Of a stretch of DNA of 64,000 nucleotides, positions 54,289-63,251 are shown piece after piece. The notes below the pieces were generated by a model, which saw only the letters and a list, made by a program, of their open reading frames with translations, did not search any database and was not told where the DNA came from. The stretch covers positions 1,005,022 to 1,069,021 of the forward strand of contig OY282376.1 of NCBI GenBank assembly GCA_958295845.1, read 5' to 3'. Numbering within the stretch: the stretch's first letter is position 1; every line of letters starts with the position of its first letter. Source of the stretch: Caldilineaceae bacterium. Its GTDB lineage: Bacteria; Chloroflexota; Anaerolineae; Caldilineales; Caldilineaceae. A program made the position numbers and the translations under genes.

Positions 54289-56096
54289 TCCAGTTTGATA
54301 TTCCAGTTATCCCATTCACTTCTGTGCTTGCCTGCGTGTATGTCTTTGTGACAGGTTTTGCAGACTATCAGAGTTTTTCTTCTGAGTGCTGACATCCTTC
54401 GTACCCAAGCCGGTTTCTTCTTTCTTCCCGGTTTGTTTAGGTCTTTCAGTTTTTGCACATGGTGAACTTCGACTTCGCCTTCTTTTTCACACATATCGCA
54501 CTTGTTACTTGACATTCTTGTGAGTAGTTCACTGCGGTTTGTTCCTATCATGCCGCCATATCCTACTCTAGTAACTTTGTCCTCTATCTGTGTTTCTGGC
54601 TTCCGTATCAGAGGTATAGCTCCGTAGTGTGCCGTGAGTGTCTTCTTTCCTTCCCTTTCTATTTTTGCTTCAAAGACTCTGTAGGTTTTTCCGTTTACAA
54701 TTTTGGTCTTTTTGTATTTTTTGACCATTTTGTTTACGGATGTTTTATGTTTTCCTGCCAGTGTCTTTAGAAGGGAGGTTGAAGTTACCCATTCCACTTC
54801 GCTGAGGCGGTGAACGTTATGCGCCATTTGGTAGTACTGAACGAGTCCCCTGTATTCTGACTGGAACATTGCGATAATATCGAAATCGCTGTTTAGTAGT
54901 AGTTCCGGTCTGTGTACAACTTTCCCGTTTTTTGTGTACTTCCTTTTGGTGTTTTGTATGACTTCCCTGGGAACTCCCAGCCAGATTGTCCCGTTGGCGC
55001 TTCTTCTCTCGTTTCTCTGCATTACGCAGAGGTCGTATCCGAGGAATTTTGCTTTTTCGTCTCTGGCGTGTGTTATCAGTGTCTTTTCTATTGATAGCTC
55101 TAGGTCGAGTTCTCTTTCGAGGAATTCACTGATTCTGTTCCGTATTTCTTCGGCCTCTTTTTTTGGGCCGGCGAAACTGAGCAGGAAGTCATCGGCGTAT
55201 CTGATGTATTCCAGTTTTCTGTAACTATCGTCGTCAATTACTGACGGGATAGTTTTCATCAGCTTGCCGTAACGTTCGTAGGCTTCTACGTTTCCCTTTT
55301 CTCTCGCTTGTCTACGTTTGAATTCGTAGTGTCGATATTCAGGGTTTCGTTTTCTGCCTTTTTCCTTCAGACTGCCATAGTTGTAGTGCGGTAGCAGTTC
55401 TTCTTCGACCCAGCTATCGAAAACATCCAGATAGATGTTTGCTAGTAGTGGGCTGATGATTCCGCCTTGCGGCGTCCCGCTGTATGTTCCGTACCACTTC
55501 CAGTCTTCCATGTATCCTGCTTTCATCAGGTACTTTACCAGATTTAAGAACCTCTGGTCTTTGATTTTTTCTTCCATGATTCCCAGTAGGGTTTCTTGGT
55601 CGATGTTGTCAAAGCACCCTTTTATGTCTCCTTCTATGAACCAACTCGTGTCTCGGTGTGATTCACGAATCTGTTTCAGTGCAGTGTGGCATCCCCGTCC
55701 GGGCCGGAACCCGTGGCTGCGTTTACTGAACTGTTGTTCGTAGAATGCTTCCAGTAGGATTTTCATGGCGGCTTGTAGGAGCTTGTCGTCCCCAGAAGGG
55801 ATTCCTAGCGGTCTTTCCCTACCATCTCCTTTTGGTATGTACGTTCTGCGTACTGGGTTCCATCTGTAGGTTGCTGTTTTGACTCTCTGGATTATTCCGG
55901 TGATTCTCTTATGAGACATTCCGTCCAGTGTGTCTTCACTAGTTCCTTGTGTGATGGCTCCCTTATTTGCGTATATTTCCGCATACGCTTTTTCGTACAG
56001 TTCCTTTTTGAAGAGTTGCCTATACAGTCTTTCCAGAGTTTTGCCTTGCTTCCCTCTGCTCTGGATGACATTCAGTACAGTTTCGATTTTCTGCAT
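54273..56096 (-). CDS. Group II intron reverse transcriptase/maturase with HNH endonuclease
   Basis: A 607-residue intron-encoded protein. The reverse transcriptase core holds FIEGDIKGCFDNID and the YADD box near residue 300 (IRYADDFLLSF); TPQGGIISPLLANIYL is the family motif between them. A maturase (X) region follows, then a C-terminal HNH nuclease with CDMCEKEGEVEVHHV and CKTCHKDIH. It promotes splicing and retrohoming. The stop codon TGA is inside domain V of the intron RNA, so the last residues (ESRVR) are read from the catalytic hairpin. The protein start has GGGAGA about ten bases before it. All catalytic motifs appear intact. Confidence 0.94.
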   Translation of the reverse strand: MQKIETVLNVIQSRGKQGKTLERLYRQLFKKELYEKAYAEIYANKGAITQGTSEDTLDGMSHKRITGIIQRVKTATYRWNPVRRTYIPKGDGRERPLGIPSGDDKLLQAAMKILLEAFYEQQFSKRSHGFRPGRGCHTALKQIRESHRDTSWFIEGDIKGCFDNIDQETLLGIMEEKIKDQRFLNLVKYLMKAGYMEDWKWYGTYSGTPQGGIISPLLANIYLDVFDSWVEEELLPHYNYGSLKEKGRKRNPEYRHYEFKRRQAREKGNVEAYERYGKLMKTIPSVIDDDSYRKLEYIRYADDFLLSFAGPKKEAEEIRNRISEFLERELDLELSIEKTLITHARDEKAKFLGYDLCVMQRNERRSANGTIWLGVPREVIQNTKRKYTKNGKVVHRPELLLNSDFDIIAMFQSEYRGLVQYYQMAHNVHRLSEVEWVTSTSLLKTLAGKHKTSVNKMVKKYKKTKIVNGKTYRVFEAKIEREGKKTLTAHYGAIPLIRKPETQIEDKVTRVGYGGMIGTNRSELLTRMSSNKCDMCEKEGEVEVHHVQKLKDLNKPGRKKKPAWVRRMSALRRKTLIVCKTCHKDIHAGKHRSEWDNWNIKLESRVR

Positions 56097-56636
56097 TTCG
56101 CAATTCTCCCTGTCTGTATGTCCATCTTACCTGTCCCCCTTCGCCTTGTAAGCGGCTTTCCCGCTCTCTGACTACTACGGGGACTCCGTTCTCATATGCC
56201 TCTCGGCACTTAGAGAATCCCGAATTCTCGTGCTAGTTTACGATAGTGTCCCTTAGACTTCCCGTTCGTTTCCTTGGTCTTGCTCTCTGCAAGTTTTCTC
56301 CCCGTTGGCAGGTAGCTCACCGTCTGAGATAACCGGTTCGCCTTCTGGAGTGAGTCTACGCTAACCTCTCTCCCTGGGGACTTGGGTTACAGCCACGTTT
56401 CCCAAGAGTGCCCGATTTACACTGACTGGAAACTAGGATTTTGGCAGTCTAGCCTTAGTCATAGGATACAGGTCTTGGCGGTCTAGTGTTCATTGTGGCT
56501 ATTCCACTCTCCGCCTTTCCCACCATGCTGTTTTCCCCTCTCCTTTTCAGGTTCAGGTAGGGTGGGTGACCTATGGGGTATCCTGCTCCCCATGTCCACT
56601 AAGTGGACGATAAAACTAGCCGATTAGACGGCGCAC

Positions 56637-56690
56637 CCGCATCTCCGGATCGCGGCCCAGATTTCCTACCAGTGTGATCTGCTGATACAT
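56637..56690 (-). CDS. ssb: SSB-1, 5' exon (18 codons)
   Basis: The exon encodes MYQQITLVGNLGRDPEMR and is preceded by AAGGGGAGA near the ATG. It is identical in 17 of 18 positions to SSB-2 (Leu for Ile at position 7). Without splicing, translation would run into the intron and add unrelated residues before a stop, losing SSB-1. Confidence 0.92.
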
Positions 56691-56816
56691 GGCTCTCCCC
56701 TTTGTCTCTCTCCCAAAAAATATGCCGTTCGGGTCAAGGTCTGCTGCCTGCAGTCACACAATGGCCGGCTCTGCCACGCTGCAATTGAGCCGCCCAAATC
56801 GAGCAAGACCAACCCC

Positions 56817-57260
56817 CTAGAACGGTATATCCTCTTCACCAGCGGATTCCTGCACCGGGCCAGATCCGCCCCCTGCCTGTCCATCTTGCCCACCGTACTG
56901 CCTCCCGCCAGCGTCTATCGCCTCACTCTCTTCCCTTGAATTGAGGAACCGTACCGTCCGCGCCCGCACCTGGAGTGAAGCCCGCGCATTGCCCTCCTGG
57001 TCAGTGTAGACGTATGGCTCTTCCAATTCGCCGACAACCAAAACTTTTCGTCCCTTCGTCAGATATTGATTGCACGACTCGGCCTGCCTCTCCCATGCAG
57101 ACACGCGGAACCAGACGGTCTTCTCATTTCTTTGTCCATCTGCGCCTGTCCATCCCCGACTAGTTGCGACGGGGAATGAAGTGACAGCTGTACCGCTCGC
57201 CGTGTACCGCATCTCCGGATCGCGCCCCAGGTTCCCTACAATAGTAATCTGCTGATACAT
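56817..57260 (-). CDS. ssb: Single-stranded DNA-binding protein SSB-2
   Basis: A 147-residue intact SSB. MYQQITIVGNLGRDPEMRYTASGTAVTSF begins the OB fold (split here for length after GNLGRD), WTGADGQRNEKTVWF and LTKGRKVLVVGELEEP follow, and the Gly/Gln/Ser linker leads to EEDIPF, the tip that binds partner proteins. The ATG was chosen by homology and AAGGAAA upstream; an open frame of 86 codons before it is not SSB. It lies 148 bases downstream of SSB-3 and 126 before SSB-1, on the same strand. Confidence 0.94.
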   Translation of the reverse strand: MYQQITIVGNLGRDPEMRYTASGTAVTSFPVATSRGWTGADGQRNEKTVWFRVSAWERQAESCNQYLTKGRKVLVVGELEEPYVYTDQEGNARASLQVRARTVRFLNSREESEAIDAGGRQYGGQDGQAGGGSGPVQESAGEEDIPF

Positions 57261-57408
57261 TAAGAGATTTTCCTTGCTTCGAATGGTGTTGGATTTGTCG
57301 AAGATGTAATGAGATGGAGCGATCCCCGTCGACCGGCCCTGAACGCCAATTCCCAGCGCCGCTCCAAAACTTACGACTTCCTGGAAAACACTGATACAGA
57401 AGAGGATT

Positions 57409-57834
57409 CTAAAACGGAATCCCCTCGCCGCCATTGGATGACGGACTCGGTGCATGCTGACCGTTTGCGTACGTAGCTTGTCCCTCAGACACGACGTTAC
57501 CTTGCCCCCGCGAACCAAGGAACCGCACCGTCCGCGCCTGAACTTTCAAGTCGGCCCGTGCGTTACCATTGGCATCAGTCCACACGGCGGGCTCGTCCAA
57601 CTCCCCAATGACCAGCACGCGCTCGCCCTTCGAAAGATACTGATTGCAGGTCTCGGCCAGTCGTCGCCACACAGATACGTCAAACCAAACCGTCTTCTCC
57701 TGGCGCTGCCCGTCTGCGCCTGTCCAGGATCGACTGGTAGCAACTCTGAGATTCGTTACCGGATCCCCGTTAGGCGCGTGCCGCAGCTCAGGGTCATTGC
57801 CAAGATTCCCTACCAAAGTGATCTGCTGATACAT
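57409..57834 (-). CDS. ssb: Single-stranded DNA-binding protein SSB-3
   Basis: A 141-residue SSB, the first of the set to be transcribed. The OB fold is complete (GNLGNDPELRHAPNGDPVTNL, WTGADGQRQEKTVWF, YLSKGERVLVIGELDEP), but the C-terminal tip is GEGIPF in place of the more acidic EEDIPF of SSB-1 and SSB-2, which may weaken partner binding. A strong promoter with an SOS-box-like palindrome lies upstream. It is probably the least canonical paralog, and may have a specialised role, for example in competence or repair. Confidence 0.92.
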   Translation of the reverse strand: MYQQITLVGNLGNDPELRHAPNGDPVTNLRVATSRSWTGADGQRQEKTVWFDVSVWRRLAETCNQYLSKGERVLVIGELDEPAVWTDANGNARADLKVQARTVRFLGSRGQGNVVSEGQATYANGQHAPSPSSNGGEGIPF

Positions 57835-57919
57835 TGTACAGTTCCCTCATTTGATGTGCAATTGGATTGATTAATCGCATCCGCGCCAGGCCAGGGCTCT
57901 CCAGATCCGATATACCCAT

Positions 57920-57948
57920 ATTGTACATATGTTCTAATACTATGTCAA
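57920..57948 (-). promoter_or_regulatory. Sigma70 promoter of the ssb cluster
   Basis: On the minus strand a perfect TTGACA (57943-57948) and TACAAT (57920-57925) are spaced by 17 bases, about 80 bases before the SSB-3 start. This is the best promoter match in the window. Confidence 0.75.
57923..57934 (-). promoter_or_regulatory. SOS-box-like palindrome overlapping the ssb -10 region
   Basis: GAACATATGTAC matches the Bacillus-type LexA/DinR core GAACATATGTTC at 11 of 12 positions and overlaps the -10 box, so a bound LexA would block transcription. No lexA gene is in the window. The 57835-58397 gap otherwise has no feature. Confidence 0.5.
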
Positions 57949-58397
57949 TACCCAATCTCGCCGTCCCGCACACCGGATTTCTACAAGACTAGCGCTAACG
58001 ATCCCCAACGCGCCGTCGCTCCGACCACACCTGTCGGCGGGCAATCTCCAATCCCTTTGCCCATCAATCCTTGTTGTTCCCGCCAACAAAATCCACCCGT
58101 CCCACATCGCGCAAAACTGTCCCCTACCTCTGGTAAGACCCAGCAAAGGGTCCATTGCTGAAGCGCTCCTCTGAGACCCAGTCCTGGCGGACTAGCTGCC
58201 GCGCTAGCCCGTCTCACACTATCACAAAAGCCGCAGCCCATACGCGCTCCCGACATTGAATCAGACCATATCCTCATCAATGGACAAGACCTTGCCGCGG
58301 TATCCAGTTCCGGTCAGTTTTCCACACCAGCAGCCAATCCCCAGCGCCAATTCCGACCCCTGCCAGGAATTAGACCTTATCGCCACTTCATGGAATA

Positions 58398-59720
58398 ATG
58401 TCGGCATATCCCGATGCTTCGTCTCCAATCCACCAGTTAGCGCGCCGCGACACCGCACGCGCCAACCGGCACAATGCACGGACGGTATTCTTGACGCTGC
58501 AAACGATCCGCAACCACCTGCGCCAGCACAACATCGCCGGCTGGCTCCTATACGACTTTCGCGGCCAGAACCCAATCGCCGCCTCCGTCGCCGGCCTCGA
58601 ATCCACCGGGACCCGCCGCTGGTTTCTCTGGATCCCCGCCGAAGGCGAGCCGCAATGGCTGGTCCATGCCATCGAACAGGCCACCTTCAGCGCTGTCAAC
58701 CCCGAACTGGCCGGCCCGCTTCACCTCTACGTCGGCTGGCAGGAAATCGAGCGTAAACTGCAGACCCTCCTGCCGCAGGACGCCGCCAGTAAGGTCGCCA
58801 TGGAATACAGCCCCCGCGGGGCCATCCCTTACGTCAGCAATGTCGACGCCGGCACGCTCGAAATGGTGCGCGCCGCAACCGACGCAACCGTCGTCAGCAG
58901 CGCCGACCTCGTACAGCTCGTGCAAGCCGTACTCACGACCCAACAGATGGAAAGCCACCGCCGCGCCGCTGCCCACGTTCTCTCAGCCAAAGACGCCGCC
59001 TTCGCCCTCGTAGCCCAGGCCCATGCCCAACACCAAGAAATTACCGAATACGCAGTCCAACAGTTCATCGTCGACCAGTTCCGCGCCGCCGACCTCACCT
59101 GGGACCACGACCCCATCGTCGCCGTCAACGGCAACGCCGCCCTCCCCCACTACGCCCCCACAGAACAGCAGTACAGCCCAATCCGACCCGGCGACCTCCT
59201 CCTCATCGATCTCTGGGCCAAAGAGAAAAACAACGCCGGCGACTGCTACGCCGACATCACCTGGACAGCCTACTGCGGCGCACAACCGCCCCCGGCCGCC
59301 AGCACGGTCTTTAATGTAGTCGCCCAGGCACGCGACACCGCCGTAACCGTCATAAACACCGCCTTCGAGTCCGGCAAAACAATCCACGGCTACCAAGTCG
59401 ACGACGCCGTCAGCACAGTCATCAAAGAGGCCGGTTACGCCGAGGGTATCCTCCACCGCACCGGCCACAGCCTCGGACCGAACACACACTGGAACGGCGT
59501 CAACATCGACAACGTCGAAACCCAGGACCGCCGCTCACTCATCCCCGGCGTAATGTTCACAATCGAACCGGGCATCTACCTGCCCCATCTCGACTTCGAC
59601 AACAGCGGCCGGCCCAAAGGGCTCGGCATCCGCACCGAAGTCAACTGTATCGTCCACGAAAGCCGTCTGGAAGTAACCACCCTGCCCTACCAAACCGAGC
59701 TAATCCCATTGGGCAGCTAA
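58398..59720 (+). CDS. M24 family metallopeptidase (Xaa-Pro aminopeptidase-like)
   Basis: A 440-residue pita-bread-fold enzyme. Metal ligands are visible in order: Asp in LLLIDLWAK, Asp in CYADITWTAYCG, His in HRTGHSLG, Glu in FTIEPGIYLP and Glu in IRTEVNCIV. The N-terminal creatinase-like domain covers about residues 35-180. The start is uncertain: homology begins near LQTIRNHLRQHNIAGWLLYDF, so a TTG near residue 32 may be the true start and the first residues may be untranslated. It cleaves peptides with proline at position two or a related bond. It precedes a heptamer array and lutA. Confidence 0.87.
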   Translation: MSAYPDASSPIHQLARRDTARANRHNARTVFLTLQTIRNHLRQHNIAGWLLYDFRGQNPIAASVAGLESTGTRRWFLWIPAEGEPQWLVHAIEQATFSAVNPELAGPLHLYVGWQEIERKLQTLLPQDAASKVAMEYSPRGAIPYVSNVDAGTLEMVRAATDATVVSSADLVQLVQAVLTTQQMESHRRAAAHVLSAKDAAFALVAQAHAQHQEITEYAVQQFIVDQFRAADLTWDHDPIVAVNGNAALPHYAPTEQQYSPIRPGDLLLIDLWAKEKNNAGDCYADITWTAYCGAQPPPAASTVFNVVAQARDTAVTVINTAFESGKTIHGYQVDDAVSTVIKEAGYAEGILHRTGHSLGPNTHWNGVNIDNVETQDRRSLIPGVMFTIEPGIYLPHLDFDNSGRPKGLGIRTEVNCIVHESRLEVTTLPYQTELIPLGS

Positions 59721-59773
59721 CCGGCGCCACTCATTTCCAAGTAGCGCCGTCCGACTACCGAATACTGCAGTTA

Positions 59774-59815
59774 CTGACCACCGACCACTGACCACCGACC
59801 ACTGACCACCGACCA
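59774..59815 (+). repeat. Heptamer tandem repeat (CTGACCA CCGACCA)x3
   Basis: Six heptamers alternate strictly between CTGACCA and CCGACCA. The array ends ten bases before the ATG of lutA. Confidence 0.95.
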
Positions 59816-59825
59816 CTATTCCGTC

Positions 59826-60671
59826 ATGCACAAAGCCACCTTCGAACAAAGACCCAAACGCGTCGCCCTCTTCGTCACCTGTATGGTCGACATGCTCTAC
59901 CCCGGCGTTGGCATAGCCTCCTGCGAACTGCTCGAAAAGAACGACATCGAAGTAATCTTCCCCGAGGAGCAGACCTGCTGCGGCCAACCGGCATTCAACG
60001 CCGGCTATCGCGACGAGGCCCGCAAACTGGCCCGCCGCTTCCTCGCCATCTTCGGGCCGCTCGTGGAAAACGGCGAAGTCGATGCCGTCGTCGCGCCCTC
60101 CGGCAGCTGCGCAACCATGACAAGCCACTTCTTTGAGCAGATCTTCCTGGAATCACAGGAAACCGAACTGGCCCACCAGGCCGAACGCCTCGCCTCGGTT
60201 ACCTTCGAGCTCACCGAATTCCTCGTCGACGTCCTCGGCCTCTCCAGCACCGGCGCCCAACTGCAGGGTAAAGCCACCTACCATCCCTGTTGCCATCTCT
60301 ATCGCGAGCTCGGCGTCGACGAACAACCTCGCCAACTGCTCGACGGCGTCGAAGGCCTCGAAGTCGTCGACCTCCCCCACGCCGACGACTGCTGTGGATT
60401 TGGCGGGCTTTTCGCCATCAAGAACAGCGGCATCAGCGCCGCTATGGGACGCGCCAAGGCGCGCAACGCCGAGCAGTCCGGCGCCGACGCCATCGTCCTC
60501 TGCGACGTCAGTTGCATGACCCACATCAACGGCATTCTCAGCCGCGAAGGGGTGGCCTGCCGCGCCCACCACATCGCCGAAGTACTCAACGAACATCTCG
60601 GCAGCACGCTGCGTCAGCAATCGCAGCCAGAGCCGGCCCAAGCCGATCACCCCCGGCGTTGGGGCGACTGA
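59826..60671 (+). CDS. lutA: LutA-type (Fe-S)-binding oxidoreductase subunit
   Basis: A 281-residue protein with two CCG-domain cysteine sets: FVTCMVDM (Cys19) with TCCGQPAFN (Cys51-52), and YHPCCHLYRELG (about 157-158) with ADDCCGFGG (about 193-194). This is the LutA/YkgE pattern. With LutB and LutC it oxidises L-lactate to pyruvate on the cytoplasmic side and passes electrons to the respiratory chain. The ATG has no strong ribosome binding site, because a heptamer array is immediately before it; MHKATFEQRPKRVALFVTC is the expected start. It is followed by lutB after 49 bases. Confidence 0.9.
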   Translation: MHKATFEQRPKRVALFVTCMVDMLYPGVGIASCELLEKNDIEVIFPEEQTCCGQPAFNAGYRDEARKLARRFLAIFGPLVENGEVDAVVAPSGSCATMTSHFFEQIFLESQETELAHQAERLASVTFELTEFLVDVLGLSSTGAQLQGKATYHPCCHLYRELGVDEQPRQLLDGVEGLEVVDLPHADDCCGFGGLFAIKNSGISAAMGRAKARNAEQSGADAIVLCDVSCMTHINGILSREGVACRAHHIAEVLNEHLGSTLRQQSQPEPAQADHPRRWGD

Positions 60672-60720
60672 CCGTGCCCGCTCCTATCAGTTCCCGACCG
60701 GCCACCAGGAAGCCAATACG

Positions 60721-62148
60721 ATGCAAGTAAACATCCATGCCCCCTACAAAGACCGCGTCAAGCAGGCCCTGAACGACCCCAATCTACGCGTCGCCGTCAG
60801 CAACGCCACCGACCGCATGACCAATGCCCGCCTCGACGCCATGGGCGCCGTCGAAGGAGAACAGCTGCGCTCGCAAGTGCGCAAAATGAAGGAACACGTT
60901 CTCAGCAACTGGCCCGACTACCTCGAGCAGCTGGAGACGAACCTGACCCGCAACGGTTGCACCGTCCACTGGGCCGAGGGCATCGACGACGCCCAAGCCA
61001 TCGTCAGAGATATCGCTCTCCAGAACAGCGCCGATCTGGTCGTCAAAGCCAAATCCATGGCAACCGAGGAGATTCACCTCAACCACGCCCTCGAAGACGC
61101 CGGCCTGCGCGTCGTCGAAACGGACCTCGGCGAATACATCATCCAGCTCGCCGACGAACCCCCCAGCCACATCGTCGCCCCCGTCATCCACAAGCGGCTC
61201 GAAGAAATCGCCGAGGTATTCCAGAACAAACTGGACATGCCGCCCACGCGCGAACCCACCAAAATGACCTCCCTGGCCCGCGCACGACTGCGCCAGGAGT
61301 TCTTCGCCGCCGGCATGGGCGTCAGCGGCTGCAACTTCGCCATCGCCGAAACCGGCACCATCTGCATCGTCACCAACGAAGGCAACGGGCGCATGGTCTC
61401 CAGCATGCCCCCCGTCTACGTCGCTGTCATGGGCATCGAAAAGCTCGTCCCCACCGTCGAAGACGCCTACCTCCAGCTCCAGGCCCTCTGCCGCAGCGCC
61501 ACCGGCCAGAAGCTCACCGTCTACTGCTCCATGACCAGCGGCCCGCGCCAGGAAGGCGATGTCGACGGCCCCGAGCAGGTGCACGTCGTCCTCCTCGACA
61601 ACGGCCGCTCACGCATGCTGGCGCGCGGCTACGGCGAGGCCCTGCTCTGCATCCGCTGCGGCGCCTGCCTCAACGCCTGCCCCGTCTACCAGGAGATCGG
61701 CGGCCACGCCTACGGCGGTACCTACAACGGCCCCATCGGCGCCGTCATCACACCCGCCCTGGCCCCCGAAATCGGCCAGTTCAAAGATCTGCCCCACGCC
61801 ACATCCCTCTGCGGCGCCTGCCGCGAGGCCTGCCCCGTCAAGATCGACCTGCCCCGCCTTCTCCTCGATCTGCGCTCCGATCTCGTGCAGGAGGGAGCCG
61901 CGCCCAAGTCCGAAGCCTGGGGCATCAAGAGCTATGCCAGCCTCATGAGCAGCCGCCGCACCTACGAAAATCTCGGCAAAATGGCCAGCATCGGCTCCAA
62001 TCTCTACGCCGGCATGAGCGGCGGCAACATCAAGCTCATGCCTCCCCCATTGAACGGCTGGACCGCATACCGCGACTTCGCGCCCTTCGCCAAAAAGAGC
62101 TTCCGGCAATGGTGGCGCCAACGCAAAAAACTGCAGGGGCAAACGTGA
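60721..62148 (+). CDS. lutB: LutB-type iron-sulfur protein with LUD and 4Fe-4S domains
   Basis: A 475-residue protein. The first 300 residues form the LUD domain (VVKAKSMATEEIHLNHAL near 104, AETGTICIVTNEGNGRM near 218), followed by two [4Fe-4S] motifs, CIRCGACLNACPVY near 310 and CGACREACPVKIDLP near 364, and a conserved C-terminal DUF3390-like tail. This is the full LutB layout. It lies between lutA and lutC with spacings of 49 and 48 bases, so the three form one operon. Confidence 0.93.
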   Translation: MQVNIHAPYKDRVKQALNDPNLRVAVSNATDRMTNARLDAMGAVEGEQLRSQVRKMKEHVLSNWPDYLEQLETNLTRNGCTVHWAEGIDDAQAIVRDIALQNSADLVVKAKSMATEEIHLNHALEDAGLRVVETDLGEYIIQLADEPPSHIVAPVIHKRLEEIAEVFQNKLDMPPTREPTKMTSLARARLRQEFFAAGMGVSGCNFAIAETGTICIVTNEGNGRMVSSMPPVYVAVMGIEKLVPTVEDAYLQLQALCRSATGQKLTVYCSMTSGPRQEGDVDGPEQVHVVLLDNGRSRMLARGYGEALLCIRCGACLNACPVYQEIGGHAYGGTYNGPIGAVITPALAPEIGQFKDLPHATSLCGACREACPVKIDLPRLLLDLRSDLVQEGAAPKSEAWGIKSYASLMSSRRTYENLGKMASIGSNLYAGMSGGNIKLMPPPLNGWTAYRDFAPFAKKSFRQWWRQRKKLQGQT

Positions 62149-62196
62149 AAACGCTTCCCAAACGCCCCGGCACGCTATACTCTGGACTGAAGACAA

Positions 62197-62961
62197 ATGA
62201 CCGTACGTGATACAATCCTGACCCGCCTCCGCGAGACCCTGAGCCAGCCCCACCTGCCCTTCCCGCCCGCGCACAGCGAACCGCTCACCCACACCGAGCG
62301 CATGACCGTCACCCACGCCCCCGCCGATATCTGGGCGCAGGCCCAACGCTTCCAGCAGGAGCTGCACGCCGTAAAAGGCAGCTGCGAACTGCTCGAAACC
62401 GTCACCGAAGCCCGCCTGTCCGTCGTCTCACGCTTGCAGCTCTGGCTCGAAGAAGAACAGGCCGCCCGCAAGACCGTAGACGCCGAACGCCCGGAGGATT
62501 GGCAGGTCCTCTGCTGGCCGCTCGATCAGCTACAAATCGAAGGGTTGTCCGTCATCCTCAAAGAAGTCGGCTTCAAACTGATCGAACCGACCGACCTGCA
62601 CGACCCCCAGCAGCGCGACAGCATTCGCACCGTCCGCGCCGGCATCACCACCGTCGAAGCCGCCTTTGCCAGCACCGGCTCCTTCGTCGTCGGTGGCCGC
62701 GGCGCCAACGCCCGCGCCGCCAGCCTGACACCCTTCCGCCACCTGGTCGTCATCCCCTTCAGCAAACTCTTCGCCACCGGCGAAGACTGGCTCGCCCAGA
62801 TGCGTCACGCCGGCAAACTCGACAACTACCTGCGCCAGAGCCGCAACCTTTCCATCATCACCGGCCCCAGCAAATCCGCCGACCTCGAAGGCTACCTGAC
62901 CATGGGCGTCCACGGCCCCAAAGTCGTCCACGCCATCCTCTTCGACGACCTGCAACAATAG
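62197..62961 (+). CDS. lutC: LutC-type LUD domain protein
   Basis: A 254-residue protein with an LUD domain whose last part reads VRAGITTVEAAFASTGSFVVG, RHLVVIPFSKLF and IITGPSKSADLEGYLTMGVHGP, a strong LutC/YkgG signature in which the C-terminal GPS-S-D-E motif is complete. The N-terminal 60 residues are helical and linker-like. It is the third gene of the lut operon. There is no LutP permease or LutR regulator next to it. Confidence 0.92.
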   Translation: MTVRDTILTRLRETLSQPHLPFPPAHSEPLTHTERMTVTHAPADIWAQAQRFQQELHAVKGSCELLETVTEARLSVVSRLQLWLEEEQAARKTVDAERPEDWQVLCWPLDQLQIEGLSVILKEVGFKLIEPTDLHDPQQRDSIRTVRAGITTVEAAFASTGSFVVGGRGANARAASLTPFRHLVVIPFSKLFATGEDWLAQMRHAGKLDNYLRQSRNLSIITGPSKSADLEGYLTMGVHGPKVVHAILFDDLQQ

Positions 62962-63020
62962 AAAAATGGCGACCACACAGCCCAGTCAACTTCCGCCCCC
63001 GAGCGAAGCGCTCAGAGCGA

Positions 63021-63103
63021 TTTCTCTCCCCTCGCATTTTTGGGCGGTCGTGCCTTCGGCCCTCCCTTGTGCAGGGGCTGCGCCCCCGCAACGCCCCGCC
63101 CTT
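63021..63103 (+). repeat. Mosaic dispersed repeat, copy 4 (short)
   Basis: It has the TTTTTGGGCGGTCGTGCC form of the first block (as in copy 2), the GCAGGGGC-TGC-GCCCCCGC hairpin and the ACGCCCCGCCC tract, then stops, without the GTGTCTAG tail. It lies 60 bases after the lutC stop. Confidence 0.9.
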
Positions 63104-63251
63104 AAGACACGCCGATACGACCATATGCCTCCCATCCAGCAGGTCCGCCAGAGATACAATGACCACCGCCAAGCGCCCAATATCAACGCCGCACATGTAC
63201 ACCGCACGCAGCAATATAAAAAGGTGTTCTTACCCGCCATCTCCGAACGAG

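Larger units (their letters stand above)
54195..56636 (-). mobile_element. Complete group II intron inserted in ssb
   Basis: On the minus strand the element starts GTGCGCCGTC (5' group II consensus GTGCG) directly after codon 18 of ssb (CGG, Arg) and ends ...CCTAC with the usual A-Y before the next ssb codon (TAC, Tyr). It is 2442 bases long, encodes an RT-maturase and has an intact domain V. Its base composition is visibly more AT-rich than the neighbouring genes, which suggests arrival by transfer. No duplicated target is expected for this retrohoming element. Confidence 0.93.

Noticed and set aside
57835-58397. tRNA or small RNA gene in the gap between ssb and the M24 peptidase
   Set aside because: No cloverleaf or conserved T-loop was recognised; only the ssb promoter is supported.
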